A DNA stretch of 64,000 nucleotides, from the NCBI RefSeq assembly GCF_000220175.1, contig NZ_AFPU01000001.1, positions 1 through 64,000 of the forward strand, given 5' to 3'. How positions within the stretch are numbered: position 1 is the stretch's first letter; each line of letters starts with the position of its first letter. Shown here piece by piece: positions 48,115 to 56,934 of this stretch. Source of the stretch: Nitrosarchaeum koreense MY1 (lineage in GTDB: Archaea > Thermoproteota > Nitrososphaeria > Nitrososphaerales > Nitrosopumilaceae). The position numbers were made by a program, and so were the translations under genes. The notes under the pieces are model-generated. The model ran no database searches. It had not been told where the DNA came from and saw only the letters and a program-made list of their open reading frames with translations.

Positions 48115-49038
48115 TTAGGTTTGATTTTCTTTTAGTTTTAAAACCATATTACACACAGAACAGATCTTTCCAGTGCACTCATTACCACATTTTATACAAA
48201 TTGTCTTTTGTTTGTTATTCCCTTCTTTAACAATTTGAGATACTTTGACAATTGATTGATAAAGATTATTCTTAATTCCACTATGTTTTCCTTCTAATGC
48301 ATTTAAGAACTCTCTGATCTCTGTTCTTATTCCTTCGTTCATGTGTGGACAAGGTTCTGTTTGAAATGGTATGTCATTTGTAAATGCATAAAATACAATT
48401 TCAGATTCATAAATCTCACAAAATGGCTTTATCTTTCTTAATGTGTTGCTGGAATTATCCGGATCCATCCAACCAATCTTGGTAGTATCTCCAGATAACA
48501 TGTTTATTACAAATGTCTGTAACGTATCATCTAAATTATGCCCTGTTGCAATTACATCTGCGCCAATATCTTTTGCTGCATGATCAATTGCACGTCTTCT
48601 TAGAGTTCCACAAATTGAACATGAAGATGTTTTTTCGCTTTCTCTCAAGTCTAGTGCTTCTTCTAATGTTAAATCAAACAATTCTTTGTAAGAAAAAACT
48701 TTATGTTCTACATTTAATTTAGCACAATACTTTTGGACAATTTCTAATGCCTCGTTTCTATAACCTGGAATTCCTTCATCAATTGTTATTGCCTTTATTC
48801 TAAAGTTATGTGTTTTAGTCATTTGGTTAATGATGTCAAGTAAAGCAAGAGAATCTTTGCCCCCAGATACTGCAACAGCTACTAGTTCATTATTTTGAAT
48901 CATATTGTATTTTGAAATAGTTTTTGCAGTCTTTCTTACGATAGAACTTGAAAAACATCTAGAGCATAATTTTTCTCCAGAATATTTACGCGTGTATGCT
49001 GCTTGATTCTCACATCTGTCGCATTTCATTAAATCCAC
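48115..49038 (-). CDS. ttuA: tRNA 2-thiouridine synthetase, TtuA/Ncs6 family
   Basis: This PP-loop enzyme thiolates U in tRNA using a ubiquitin-like sulfur carrier. An N-terminal zinc ribbon (CDRC near 5, CSRC near 22) precedes the PP-loop VSGGKDSLALL near 58. Then come an iron-sulfur-type CSICGTLRR near 138, GHNLDDTLQT near 165 with the conserved downstream Cys (EPCPHMNEGIR), and a C-terminal second zinc ribbon (CIKCG, CSVC). This is the full TtuA/CTU1 order. The modified base could be wobble U34 or U54. Confidence 0.9.
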   Translation of the reverse strand: MDLMKCDRCENQAAYTRKYSGEKLCSRCFSSSIVRKTAKTISKYNMIQNNELVAVAVSGGKDSLALLDIINQMTKTHNFRIKAITIDEGIPGYRNEALEIVQKYCAKLNVEHKVFSYKELFDLTLEEALDLRESEKTSSCSICGTLRRRAIDHAAKDIGADVIATGHNLDDTLQTFVINMLSGDTTKIGWMDPDNSSNTLRKIKPFCEIYESEIVFYAFTNDIPFQTEPCPHMNEGIRTEIREFLNALEGKHSGIKNNLYQSIVKVSQIVKEGNNKQKTICIKCGNECTGKICSVCNMVLKLKENQT

Positions 49039-49073
49039 TGATTATTTTTCATTAATGATTCTTTAGGTATTTT

Positions 49074-50276
49074 TTAGATAGTAAACCAGCCTGATTTCAT
49101 GTATGATAATGCAATATTCAAACCAAACAATGCAAACGTGAATGCATAAATTCCCCACATTGTAGTGTTTACTGCCTTATCAGAAATTTTCTTATCTATG
49201 ATTGTATGAATGAATTTTCCCCCATCTAAAATTGGCAATGGTAACATGTTGATGATTCCAATAAAAAATGATATCATCCATAACCATAGCAAAAACATTG
49301 AAACATTTGGATCGTTCCATTCAATAAAATTCAAAACTGGTTTGTATGCAAATGAATTATCCCTCATTATCCCTATCAATCCTCTTTGAGGATCTTCAGG
49401 TGATGGAATTACTTCAACAGGAAATTGTAAAATCTGCCCATTTCTCAATACTGAAACATTTGCAATTTCACCTGGAATCAGCTCTGTCTTTTGAAAATCC
49501 AACGGACTCAATATTTGGATTCCATTAATTGAAGTAATGATGTCATTTGCAAGCAGTCCTGCTTTTTCCGCTCCAGAGTTTTCAATTATTGAAAGTATCA
49601 GTACACCATCTGGTAAATCATAAAATGTACTTAGCAATGGTTCAGGTAAAACCATTGCAAAGAAAGGATTTGTTAAAAGTATCAATCCTAACGCAAGTGC
49701 AAAAATTACATTTGAAGTAGCTCCTGCACCAATGACTCTTAATTTTGAAATCTTTTTTGCTTTGTTAAATTCTTCCTCGTCTGGTTCTACAAATCCTGCA
49801 AACATTGCAATAAATATTGCAAACCCTCCAGTTTTTATCTTAATTTTTTCTAGTGTTGCAACAATACCGTGAGCACCTTCATGAATAACTAAAACAATTG
49901 GAATTGATAGTAAAAAGTATAGAATTGATGATGAAGAAGTCAAAGTTACACCAGGAATTAAGACGGTTAACTGTGAAAATTCAGTTGGTGCTACAAAGTA
50001 GTTAGAAATATTTGATAGTAAAAACCAAAATGCAAATCCCATCATAAGAAAACCTGCAACTACACTAACATTAGCAAAAATTTTGATTCCTCGTCTGGTT
50101 CGTCCCAACATTCTTGTTAATGCTGATTGTACTTGCTGATTTTTGTAAACTAGACTGTAAATTTTTAGCTCAAAGCCATGTTTTTCTAATTTTAATCCCT
50201 TGGCAACTATCAAAATTACTACCCACGCTATTAACACATAGATTATCGAATTTTGAGTAATGAAATCAAGGTCCAA
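49074..50276 (-). CDS. Site-2 protease family membrane metalloprotease with PDZ domain
   Basis: This M50 intramembrane protease has about seven hydrophobic segments in 400 residues. The zinc motif is HEGAHG (His near 132 and 136), with the third ligand Asp in PILDGGKF near 348. A PDZ domain spans about 215-290 (GVLILSIIENSGAEKAGLLANDIITSIN). It would cut membrane-bound substrates, for example anti-sigma-like or signal-peptide remnants. No partner is encoded nearby. Confidence 0.93.
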   Translation of the reverse strand: MDLDFITQNSIIYVLIAWVVILIVAKGLKLEKHGFELKIYSLVYKNQQVQSALTRMLGRTRRGIKIFANVSVVAGFLMMGFAFWFLLSNISNYFVAPTEFSQLTVLIPGVTLTSSSSILYFLLSIPIVLVIHEGAHGIVATLEKIKIKTGGFAIFIAMFAGFVEPDEEEFNKAKKISKLRVIGAGATSNVIFALALGLILLTNPFFAMVLPEPLLSTFYDLPDGVLILSIIENSGAEKAGLLANDIITSINGIQILSPLDFQKTELIPGEIANVSVLRNGQILQFPVEVIPSPEDPQRGLIGIMRDNSFAYKPVLNFIEWNDPNVSMFLLWLWMISFFIGIINMLPLPILDGGKFIHTIIDKKISDKAVNTTMWGIYAFTFALFGLNIALSYMKSGWFTI

Positions 50277-50318
50277 ACTAATTGTTAATTTTTTAAACTA
50301 CGGTCATTTATAGGTATT

Positions 50319-50630
50319 ATGAAGCCAACCATGATTATCTCCACATATCCTAACAAAATTTCAATTACAAAAATTGCAAATCAATTAATTGAAAATAAAA
50401 TTATTGCTTGTGTTAACATTACTAAAATTTCATCCATTTATTCTTGGAATAATAAAATTGAAAATACTACTGAATATCTTGCAATCTTCAAAACCACACA
50501 AAAAAACAAAAAAATTCTCAAAGAAAAAATTAAAGAGACTCATCCCTATCAAGTTCCTGAAATTGCTGAAATTGCTGTCTCATCAATAAATTCGTCTTAT
50601 CTCAAGTGGTTAGCCGAATCTACCTCTTAG
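50319..50630 (+). CDS. cutA: CutA-like protein
   Basis: A 103-residue trimeric ferredoxin-like protein linked to divalent cation tolerance in bacteria. The blocks IISTYPNKISITKIANQLIENKIIACVNI, SIYSWNNKIENTTEY and THPYQVPEIAEI are standard for the family. The ATG start at 50319 is clear. The end overlaps the convergent pelota gene by four bases. A copper role in archaea is not established. Confidence 0.94.
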   Translation: MKPTMIISTYPNKISITKIANQLIENKIIACVNITKISSIYSWNNKIENTTEYLAIFKTTQKNKKILKEKIKETHPYQVPEIAEIAVSSINSSYLKWLAESTS

Positions 50631-51679
50631 GCTTCTACGGCATAACGCAGCAAAGAAACTATTCCTCCCAATCCAGTAACTCTGAGACCTATGTCTGTGG
50701 AAGAGTCTACGCTGTAAGTTTTTACACCTTTACTCTCAGCATCGTTAAGAAGTTCTATTACTTTTTTTTCATCATTTGTTTGGATTGCTTTATCTGAAAA
50801 AACTAGTAATTCAACAGCACCGAATTGATTAGCTTTAAGAGTTTCCTCAAATCCCATGGTAAATTTCCTGCTTTTTTTGTTTGCCCTTAGCATTATCTCA
50901 TCAATTATTGAAGATACTTTGGCCAGTTTGCTCTCTGACATTATTTCTTTCATAGCTTGGGATTTTGTAAATGTGTATATTCCATCTTCACCTCCTGAAT
51001 CAATGCCTTCTGCAATCTGAATTTTATATTTTTGAGCATTTTGGGATTTTAAAATAAAATTAGAAAATCTTTTCTTTGTTTCTCCTGGACCAAATATTAT
51101 AATAGTATCTGTTTCTTTAGCTATAGAAAACAATGCTTGTTGAATCTGCTCAAAAAATTTTTCTATATTGAAATTTGTTTTGTATCTCTTTCCTCCAGAA
51201 CCAGAATAAATGTTTGGAATAAACTCCAAATGTGTTCCTTTTAGTCTTGCAATACCGCAATCCCCAGTATCAATTGCAACTAGTACAAAACCTACTTGCT
51301 TGTTATTTGACTCGATTAAATTTTTTTCAATTGGTGACCACTTTTTCTTTGTGATTGTAATGCCGTCATTTACTTTAAGAATAAATGAATGATGTGATCC
51401 GTGAGGTACAGACTCGTTACTTGATTCTAATATAGTGCCGCCAATTCTTAATCTATCTAAAACATCATCAAGGGATATTTTTTCTACATTTAGTGCAATT
51501 CTTACTCTGATTCTTTCACCCTTGTCTGGTCTTGCATAATCTTTTTCTAGTTTGATTACTCTAGTTGTATCTCCAACTATCCTATCACCTTCATTGATTA
51601 TACGACGTAAATTTAAAAGATCATCAGAATCTTCTGGCATAACAGAAATTGAATTATCGTCAATTGTTTTTGTAATCAT
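50627..51679 (-). CDS. pelA: mRNA surveillance protein Pelota
   Basis: This eRF1-like factor recognises stalled ribosomes and works with an aEF1A/Hbs1-type GTPase for rescue. The N-terminal Sm-like domain reads ISVMPEDSDDLLNLRRIINEGDRIVGDTTR. A central eRF1 domain 2 without the GGQ motif follows (IIFGPGETKKRF), then domain 3 (GFEETLKANQFGAVELLVFSD). The end RVTGLGGIVSLLRYAVE is typical. The length of 350 residues is normal. Confidence 0.95.
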   Translation of the reverse strand: MITKTIDDNSISVMPEDSDDLLNLRRIINEGDRIVGDTTRVIKLEKDYARPDKGERIRVRIALNVEKISLDDVLDRLRIGGTILESSNESVPHGSHHSFILKVNDGITITKKKWSPIEKNLIESNNKQVGFVLVAIDTGDCGIARLKGTHLEFIPNIYSGSGGKRYKTNFNIEKFFEQIQQALFSIAKETDTIIIFGPGETKKRFSNFILKSQNAQKYKIQIAEGIDSGGEDGIYTFTKSQAMKEIMSESKLAKVSSIIDEIMLRANKKSRKFTMGFEETLKANQFGAVELLVFSDKAIQTNDEKKVIELLNDAESKGVKTYSVDSSTDIGLRVTGLGGIVSLLRYAVEA

Positions 51680-51711
51680 GATCTTATTCTAATTAACAGA
51701 AACAAAAGAGT

Positions 51712-52128
51712 TTAGCTTGTAACTTCGCTAGTTTTTGTCTCTTCGGTTTTTTTCTTTAGGTAATTTTCAACCCAATCTAATGTGAGTACTCCCGATTCAG
51801 CTAGATTTGTTAAAGAATTCGCAGAGGCTTCGCCTACTACCTTTCCATTGTTTTTTCTTATTTGACGCCACTTGAGTGCGGTATTTCCACTCTTTGAATT
51901 ATAGATAATCCCAAGAATGTCTCTTGCATTAACAAATGTAATGTCTCTTACTTTTTTCAAGGTAACTTTGTCTGCGGCTTCAACATAAATTGATCCCAAA
52001 CTGTCTTCTCTTTCAGCAAATACTTCTGAATCTTCTAAATAACTTCGTGGAGCATAAGAGCGGCATGTACTGCCAATTACAAATCTTCTAAAACTTTCCA
52101 ATGATGCTGGAGTGTCAATTGTAACCAT
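51712..52128 (-). CDS. Conserved hypothetical protein, 138 residues
   Basis: A soluble protein starting MVTIDTPASLESFRRFVIGS, with the block SYLEDSEVFAEREDSLGSIYVEAADKVTL, a basic middle (KWRQIRKNNGKVVGEAS) and a charged tail EETKTSEVTS. No catalytic motif or known family is recognised. The ATG at 52128 is preferred over a GTG at 52143, because an ATTTATCAA box (read on the minus strand, centre near 52156) lies 28 bases before it, which fits a leaderless start. Its order after pelota on the strand gives no clear hint. Confidence 0.65.
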   Translation of the reverse strand: MVTIDTPASLESFRRFVIGSTCRSYAPRSYLEDSEVFAEREDSLGSIYVEAADKVTLKKVRDITFVNARDILGIIYNSKSGNTALKWRQIRKNNGKVVGEASANSLTNLAESGVLTLDWVENYLKKKTEETKTSEVTS

Positions 52129-52210
52129 TTTGAATAAATCCACAATTCGTCATTTATCAATCTTGTTGAAAGACTCAATAGGCATCTGCCTGAATTATGC
52201 CTTGCTGGCA

Positions 52211-52257
52211 GTGATGACCCTATCCCTTTGATTGATGATGAGGATCTTGAGTTCTGA
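52211..52257 (+). ncRNA. Candidate C/D box guide sRNA
   Basis: Box C GTGATGA is at 52211-52217, a D'-like TTGA at 52228-52231, box C' ATGATGA at 52235-52241 and box D CTGA at 52254-52257. The C-D' and C'-D spacers are 10 and 12 bases, the normal size of archaeal 2'-O-methylation guides. A short closing stem GGC/GCC flanks the boxes. It lies in an otherwise empty 158-base gap ahead of yjbQ. The non-canonical D' and unknown targets lower certainty. The opposite strand shows no such box order. Confidence 0.65.
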
Positions 52258-52301
52258 GCCTGCTCTTAGAATTTTTATGACAGACATGATACTTTCATAT
52301 C

Positions 52302-52721
52302 ATGAAATCCTTAACTGAATATCTAACCTATAATGTAAAGGGACGTAGAGGTTTTGTCAATATTTCTTCTGATGTGAGAAAACTGGTTCTTAAAAGTAAA
52401 GTGCAAGAGGGACTATGTCTTGTAAATGCAATGCATATCACAGCAAGTGTTTTCATAAATGACAATGAAAGTGGTTTACATCATGATTATGAAAAATGGT
52501 TAGAGTCACTTGCACCACATGAACCAGTTGATCAATATGAACACAATAATACTGGTGAAGATAATGCAGACGCTCATTTAAAACGACAAATAATGGGAAG
52601 AGAGGTAGTTATAGCTATTACTGATGGCAAATTAGATTTTGGTCCGTGGGAGCAAATTTTCTATGGTGAATTTGATGGACAAAGACCAAAAAGAGTGCTA
52701 GTTAAAATTATTGGCGAATAA
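52302..52721 (+). CDS. yjbQ: YjbQ/UPF0047 family protein
   Basis: A 139-residue protein of the YjbQ family (secondary thiamine-phosphate synthase-like activity reported for relatives). It shows [20 protein letters not shown] at the start, the conserved [23 protein letters not shown] near 45 and [19 protein letters not shown] near 88, with His ligands spaced as in the family. The physiological role is unclear. The ATG at 52302 lies 44 bases after the end of the candidate guide RNA, so that RNA could be processed from or overlap this gene's leader. Confidence 0.88.
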   Translation: MKSLTEYLTYNVKGRRGFVNISSDVRKLVLKSKVQEGLCLVNAMHITASVFINDNESGLHHDYEKWLESLAPHEPVDQYEHNNTGEDNADAHLKRQIMGREVVIAITDGKLDFGPWEQIFYGEFDGQRPKRVLVKIIGE

Positions 52722-52722
52722 T

Positions 52723-52887
52723 TTATCCAAAATCTACATCGCGCTTCTGACTTTGTGACTCGTTCTTTCTTGCAGAAGCTCTGAATTCTTCATCATGATT
52801 CTGAGGTCCATGACCACATTTCACACATGCTACTTTGAATCCATCATCATTTTTTTGCCAAGTTTCACAGCCACAAAAACATGCCAT
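52723..52887 (-). CDS. 54-residue Cys-rich protein
   Basis: The minus-strand ATG at 52887 encodes MACFCGCETWQKN and a second pair CVKCGHG near residue 21, then a polar His/Glu/Lys-rich tail ending KRDVDFG. Cysteines at positions 3, 5, 7, 21 and 24 could bind zinc. The stop is one base from the convergent yjbQ stop. No family is recognised. Confidence 0.6.
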   Translation of the reverse strand: MACFCGCETWQKNDDGFKVACVKCGHGPQNHDEEFRASARKNESQSQKRDVDFG

Positions 52888-52942
52888 GTGTCATATAATC
52901 TTCAATACGATATATCCTTTGGGATCATTCGGAGATTTATTT

Positions 52943-53401
52943 CTAAGATGTTTTACAGCATTCGCCCATTGGAATCTCATGATCATGAGGACATTTTCTT
53001 GGATGCTTTAACATGGTACAAAGTGCATCTGTAAATTGTTTGTTCATATGATGTTCAATTCCACACACCATCTCCTCATCAATTGCAACTTTTAATGCAC
53101 TGTCCATCAAAACTTCCAACAGTCTACTGTTTCTCATCATGCTGGAACCGATTCTTTCTCCATCTTGGGTTAGTGTTACACCTGCTTTGTTATAGTTTAC
53201 AAGATTTTTCTCATTTAATTTTTTGAGCATTTGTACAACACTTGGCTGTCTGACGTTGAGCATCTTTGCAATTGTAGATATCTTGACATCTTCTCCTCTC
53301 TCTTTTATGTGCCAAATTGCCTTGAGATACATTTCGACATGTTCAGCTTCTGCTGTTCCTACAAAAAGAATTTCATCATTTTCATCATTTACTGCGTCCA
53401 T
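52943..53401 (-). CDS. DtxR/MntR-family metal-dependent regulator
   Basis: A 152-residue transcription regulator with an N-terminal winged helix (EHVEMYLKAIWHIKERG, then STIAKMLNVRQPSVVQMLKKL near 42) and a metal-binding dimerisation domain (MVCGIEHHMNKQFTDAL near 110). It ends in an unusual Cys/His cluster, HPRKCPHDHEIPMGECCK. No SH3-like third domain is present. It probably senses iron or manganese. The gene lies one base after the TrmB-family gene, so both should be one transcript. Confidence 0.88.
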   Translation of the reverse strand: MDAVNDENDEILFVGTAEAEHVEMYLKAIWHIKERGEDVKISTIAKMLNVRQPSVVQMLKKLNEKNLVNYNKAGVTLTQDGERIGSSMMRNSRLLEVLMDSALKVAIDEEMVCGIEHHMNKQFTDALCTMLKHPRKCPHDHEIPMGECCKTS

Positions 53402-53402
53402 A

Positions 53403-54170
53403 CTATACCACCTTTGAATCTTTTAATAAATATTCAAAGTATTGCCTTGCAAATCCTGCCAATCCTGTATGATCTGCCCAAATTGCAACTAGATCTGGAG
53501 TATTCATTGCTCCCATCTCTGGACCCAATAAAATTACGACATATCTGTTATCTGAAATTATTCCTCCACCAAAGAGTCCTTTTTTGATTTTTACAGTTGC
53601 AACTCTGCTTATTGCCTTGAGTGACTCTTTGTCCATTTTATCTGAAGTTAATATTTTGATGTCCACCCCTTTATCGTGTAATGCTCTTAGTTTTGGTAAT
53701 GCTTGTCTGACTAACTCTTGTCCTGCTTCAGGTAATGCAATCATTACTTCATTTCTGCAAGATTCAACCATCTCCAAAATTTTTGAAGCGATATTTATTG
53801 CACCAGATAATACCCATATGTCTGGCCTTTCACTGGTTCCACTTTTTTCATACAACGGAACAAGCTCGTTTAAAATAATATTTTGATTTTGTAAAAAATC
53901 ATTTTGCATCTTTTGTTTTGTAGTCTCCAACCCCGTAGATGGAGATTTTGCAAAGTATTTTGTTGGTCTGGAATCATCAGAGCCAATCCAGCCTTTCTCT
54001 TCTAGTGTCCCTAAAACCTCATAAATTTTTGAATAAGGAACACCTGACTTTTGACTAAGATCAGAGGCCGTCAATTCACCCGTTTCAAGTAACGATGCAA
54101 ATGTCCTCGTTTCATAACTAGTAAGACCAATTTTTTCTAGAGCCTTTCTTGTCTTATCAGTTATGTTCAT
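53403..54170 (-). CDS. TrmB-family transcriptional regulator
   Basis: A 255-residue regulator with a TrmB-type winged helix (LEKIGLTSYETRTFASLLETGELTASDLSQKSGVPYSKIYEVL, residues 12-55). A coiled segment follows, then a phospholipase-D-like effector domain from about 115 (SCRNEVMIALPEAG, GVDIKILTSDKMD, GGGIISDNRYVVILLG). TrmB proteins bind sugars or other metabolites. It is divergent from the radical SAM gene at 54287 and shares the 116-base control region with it. Confidence 0.9.
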   Translation of the reverse strand: MNITDKTRKALEKIGLTSYETRTFASLLETGELTASDLSQKSGVPYSKIYEVLGTLEEKGWIGSDDSRPTKYFAKSPSTGLETTKQKMQNDFLQNQNIILNELVPLYEKSGTSERPDIWVLSGAINIASKILEMVESCRNEVMIALPEAGQELVRQALPKLRALHDKGVDIKILTSDKMDKESLKAISRVATVKIKKGLFGGGIISDNRYVVILLGPEMGAMNTPDLVAIWADHTGLAGFARQYFEYLLKDSKVV

Positions 54171-54245
54171 GCGATCTAATCGTTAAGTTTTGATATTTAA
54201 ACCAGTCACGCCTGATTACTAAATTCCATACGGGGCCAAGTAGGT

Positions 54246-54263
54246 AATGCATTATATAGCATT
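54246..54263 (+). promoter_or_regulatory. TATA box inside an inverted repeat before the Tes-like gene
   Basis: The arms AATGC (54246-54250) and GCATT (54259-54263) flank ATTATATA, which is the likely box A about 32 bases before the ATG at 54287. An operator in this place would block TBP. The minus-strand box for the TrmB gene is TTTAAATA near 54200. Confidence 0.45.
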
Positions 54264-54286
54264 TCAGAAAAGTTGCCAATGTAAGC

Positions 54287-55951
54287 ATGGCATTAATTCA
54301 GATTTCCAATCAGTCAAGTAAAAGTCTAGGCAAAAAATCAACTATTAGATTCACTCAAAGCATATGTCCTGACTGTAACATGATATTAGATGCAGAAGTC
54401 TTTGAGCGAGACGACAAGGTCTACATGTCAAAGATTTGCCCAACTCACGGTGAATGTGAGGAATTATACTTTGGATCATATCAAATGTACAAGAAATTCA
54501 GTACATACTGGGTAGACGGTAAAGGCGCTCATGCTCCAAACGTAATGATTGACAAATGTTCATGTCCAAATAACTGTGGATTGTGCTCAAATCACCTATC
54601 ACACAGTGGATTGGCAAACATGATTGTAACTAACAGATGTGATTTGACATGCTGGTATTGCTTCTTTTATGTAAAGAAAGGCCTTGAAGGCGCTTACATG
54701 TATGAACCTGATCATACACAAGTAAGAGGAATGATGAAGACACTAAAGGCCGAAAGACCAATTCCAGGTAACTCTATTCAGATTACTGGTGGTGAGCCAA
54801 TGCTTAGAGAAGATATTGCTGATGTTATTAAAATAATGAAAGAAGAAGGCGTTGACCATGTCCAGATGAATACCAATGGTATTAGACATGCAATGGATCC
54901 AGAAGCTGCAAGAGAAGTCAGACTAGCTGGATGTAACAACTTATATCTTTCTTTTGATGGTGTAACTGCAAGAACAAATCCAAAGAATCACTGGGAAATT
55001 CCATATGCCCTTGATAGCTGCAGAAAGACCGGAACAACTGTAGTATTTGTTCCAACTGTAATTAAATCCATTAATGATCATGAATTAGGTGGAATTATTC
55101 GTTATGCGCAAAAGAACATGGATGTAGTTCACGCTGTTAACTTCCAACCTGTATCACTAACTGGTAGAATGGGTAAAGGTGAACGTGAAAAATATAGAAT
55201 TACAGTTCCAGATTGCATTCAAAGAATTGAAGAGCAGACAAATGGTGAGGTAACTGTTGATGACTGGTTCCCAGTACCAAGCTGTATGCCACTAACTAAT
55301 GTAATTGAGGCATTTTCTAGTAAACCAAAATATGAATTATCTATCCACTTTGCTTGTGGTGCAGGAACATACATCTTTGAAGACGCAGAGACAAAGAAAT
55401 TTGTTCCACTAACTAAGTTCTGTGACATTCAAGGAATGCTTGAACTATTTGAGGATAAAGCAGAAGAGATTCGTTCTGGTAAAAACAAGTACTTTACAAT
55501 GCTTGAAGTTGTAAGAAAACTCAAGGGATTCGTTGATACAAAGAAGCAACCAGCAGGACTAGACTTGGCAAAGATGTTTGGCAATATTCTAATGAAGAGA
55601 TCATTTGAGTCAATTGGCTCATGGCATGTCAAAGGATTGTTCTTGGGTATGATGCACTTCCAAGACAAGTACAACGAAGACTTGGAAAGACTCCAAAGAT
55701 GTGATATTCATTATTTGACTCCTGATCTTAGAATAGTTCCATTCTGTGCATTTAATGTAATTCCAGAATGGTACAGAGACAGAATTCAAAAGAAATATTC
55801 CATTACTGTAGAAGAATGGGAACAAAGAGAAGGCGTCAAACTAGAAGACGGTTTGTATCGTGGTCTGATGAGACGTGGAGCAGGTGATGAACTTGCTGCT
55901 GGCTGTGCAAAGAGTCAGATGTTCCATGACGCTGCTCAGGCAACAATGTAA
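54287..55951 (+). CDS. tes: Radical SAM protein, tetraether lipid synthase (Tes)-like
   Basis: A 554-residue radical SAM enzyme. N-terminal cysteine clusters (CPDC near 27, CPTHGEC near 51, and CSCPNNCGLC near 93) precede the iron-sulfur motif CDLTCWYC near 118. ITGGEPMLRED near 165, MNTNG near 195 and several late Cys are also present. This order matches the MJ0619 group, shown to join archaeol tails into GDGT tetraethers, and thaumarchaea make GDGTs such as crenarchaeol. Codon use favours AAG and C-ending codons more than its neighbours, suggesting high expression. It is divergent from TrmB and DtxR regulators. The substrate is inferred from the family. Confidence 0.8.
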   Translation: MALIQISNQSSKSLGKKSTIRFTQSICPDCNMILDAEVFERDDKVYMSKICPTHGECEELYFGSYQMYKKFSTYWVDGKGAHAPNVMIDKCSCPNNCGLCSNHLSHSGLANMIVTNRCDLTCWYCFFYVKKGLEGAYMYEPDHTQVRGMMKTLKAERPIPGNSIQITGGEPMLREDIADVIKIMKEEGVDHVQMNTNGIRHAMDPEAAREVRLAGCNNLYLSFDGVTARTNPKNHWEIPYALDSCRKTGTTVVFVPTVIKSINDHELGGIIRYAQKNMDVVHAVNFQPVSLTGRMGKGEREKYRITVPDCIQRIEEQTNGEVTVDDWFPVPSCMPLTNVIEAFSSKPKYELSIHFACGAGTYIFEDAETKKFVPLTKFCDIQGMLELFEDKAEEIRSGKNKYFTMLEVVRKLKGFVDTKKQPAGLDLAKMFGNILMKRSFESIGSWHVKGLFLGMMHFQDKYNEDLERLQRCDIHYLTPDLRIVPFCAFNVIPEWYRDRIQKKYSITVEEWEQREGVKLEDGLYRGLMRRGAGDELAAGCAKSQMFHDAAQATM

Positions 55952-55989
55952 ATCTTAGACCTTAAATTATCTAAAACTAATTTTGTTTT

Positions 55990-56934
55990 GTGAAGATTCT
56001 CTTTATCTCTCCAAGATATGAAGGAGGTATTGGAGGTCATGCATTTAGGGTAGCAGAAAAATTGCGTGAATCTGGATTTGATGTAAAGTTAATGCATGTC
56101 CCACATGTTCCAATAAAAAATTTGAAAAATCCAAGTTTTGCAATTTTTGGTATGATAAAGGCAATATTTGACAGAGAAAAATATGATGTTGTACATGCAT
56201 GGAATGTTCCATCTGCATTTGTGATGAAGTTTGTAAAAGCAAAAAAGAAAGTTCTTTCAGTTCATGGGATTTATTCAGAACAGGTAGACGTATTGCATTC
56301 TACTGCCACAAGTAGTATGGTTAGTAATGCAGAGTCTAAAGTTTTGAAATTTGCAGATGTTCTTACAACTGATTCAAAATCTGTTCAAAAAACATACAAA
56401 GAAAAACTGAATCTTGACTTTGTGTATCTTCCAGCACCGTTAGATATTAAAAAATTTAATGAAATTCCAGACGTAAAAAAAATTGAGAATCAAATTGCCT
56501 ATGTTGGGCGAGACAGCTTTGAGAAAGGAACTGATATTTTACGAAATATAGAACCGCAAATTAAAGGCAAAATAGTTTACTGTACAAACATGTCCTGGGT
56601 TGAGGCTATGAAAAATCTCAAGGCATCTTTTGTTCTAGTTGTTCCTTCAAGAATGGAGAGCTTACCACAATCAATTAAGGAAGCGTTTTTTTTAAAAATT
56701 CCAGTAATAGCTACAAATGTTGGAGACATTCCTGAAGTGATTAAAAACAATGAAACAGGAATAATTGTTCCACCAAACGATCCGCAATTGTTACTTGATG
56801 CAATTAATTCATTATTGGAAGACAAAGACAAGGCATCAACAATGGCAGAACATGCATATGACTTTATAATGGAAAATTTTACTTGGGAGAAATTAATCTC
56901 CAAATACACTGATTTTTATAAAAATTTATCTTAG
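55990..56934 (+). CDS. Glycosyltransferase family 4
   Basis: A GT-B fold enzyme of 314 residues. It begins MKILFISPRYEGGIGGHAFRVAEKL and has SVHGIYSEQ near 93, AYVGRDSFEKGTDIL near 177 and the nucleotide-sugar site VVPSRMESLPQSIKEAFFLKIPVIATNVGDIPEVI near 220-255. The GTG at 55990 is the probable start. It opens the surface-glycan gene group, and its 3' end overlaps the convergent epimerase gene by four bases. Donor and acceptor are unknown. Confidence 0.9.
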   Translation: MKILFISPRYEGGIGGHAFRVAEKLRESGFDVKLMHVPHVPIKNLKNPSFAIFGMIKAIFDREKYDVVHAWNVPSAFVMKFVKAKKKVLSVHGIYSEQVDVLHSTATSSMVSNAESKVLKFADVLTTDSKSVQKTYKEKLNLDFVYLPAPLDIKKFNEIPDVKKIENQIAYVGRDSFEKGTDILRNIEPQIKGKIVYCTNMSWVEAMKNLKASFVLVVPSRMESLPQSIKEAFFLKIPVIATNVGDIPEVIKNNETGIIVPPNDPQLLLDAINSLLEDKDKASTMAEHAYDFIMENFTWEKLISKYTDFYKNLS

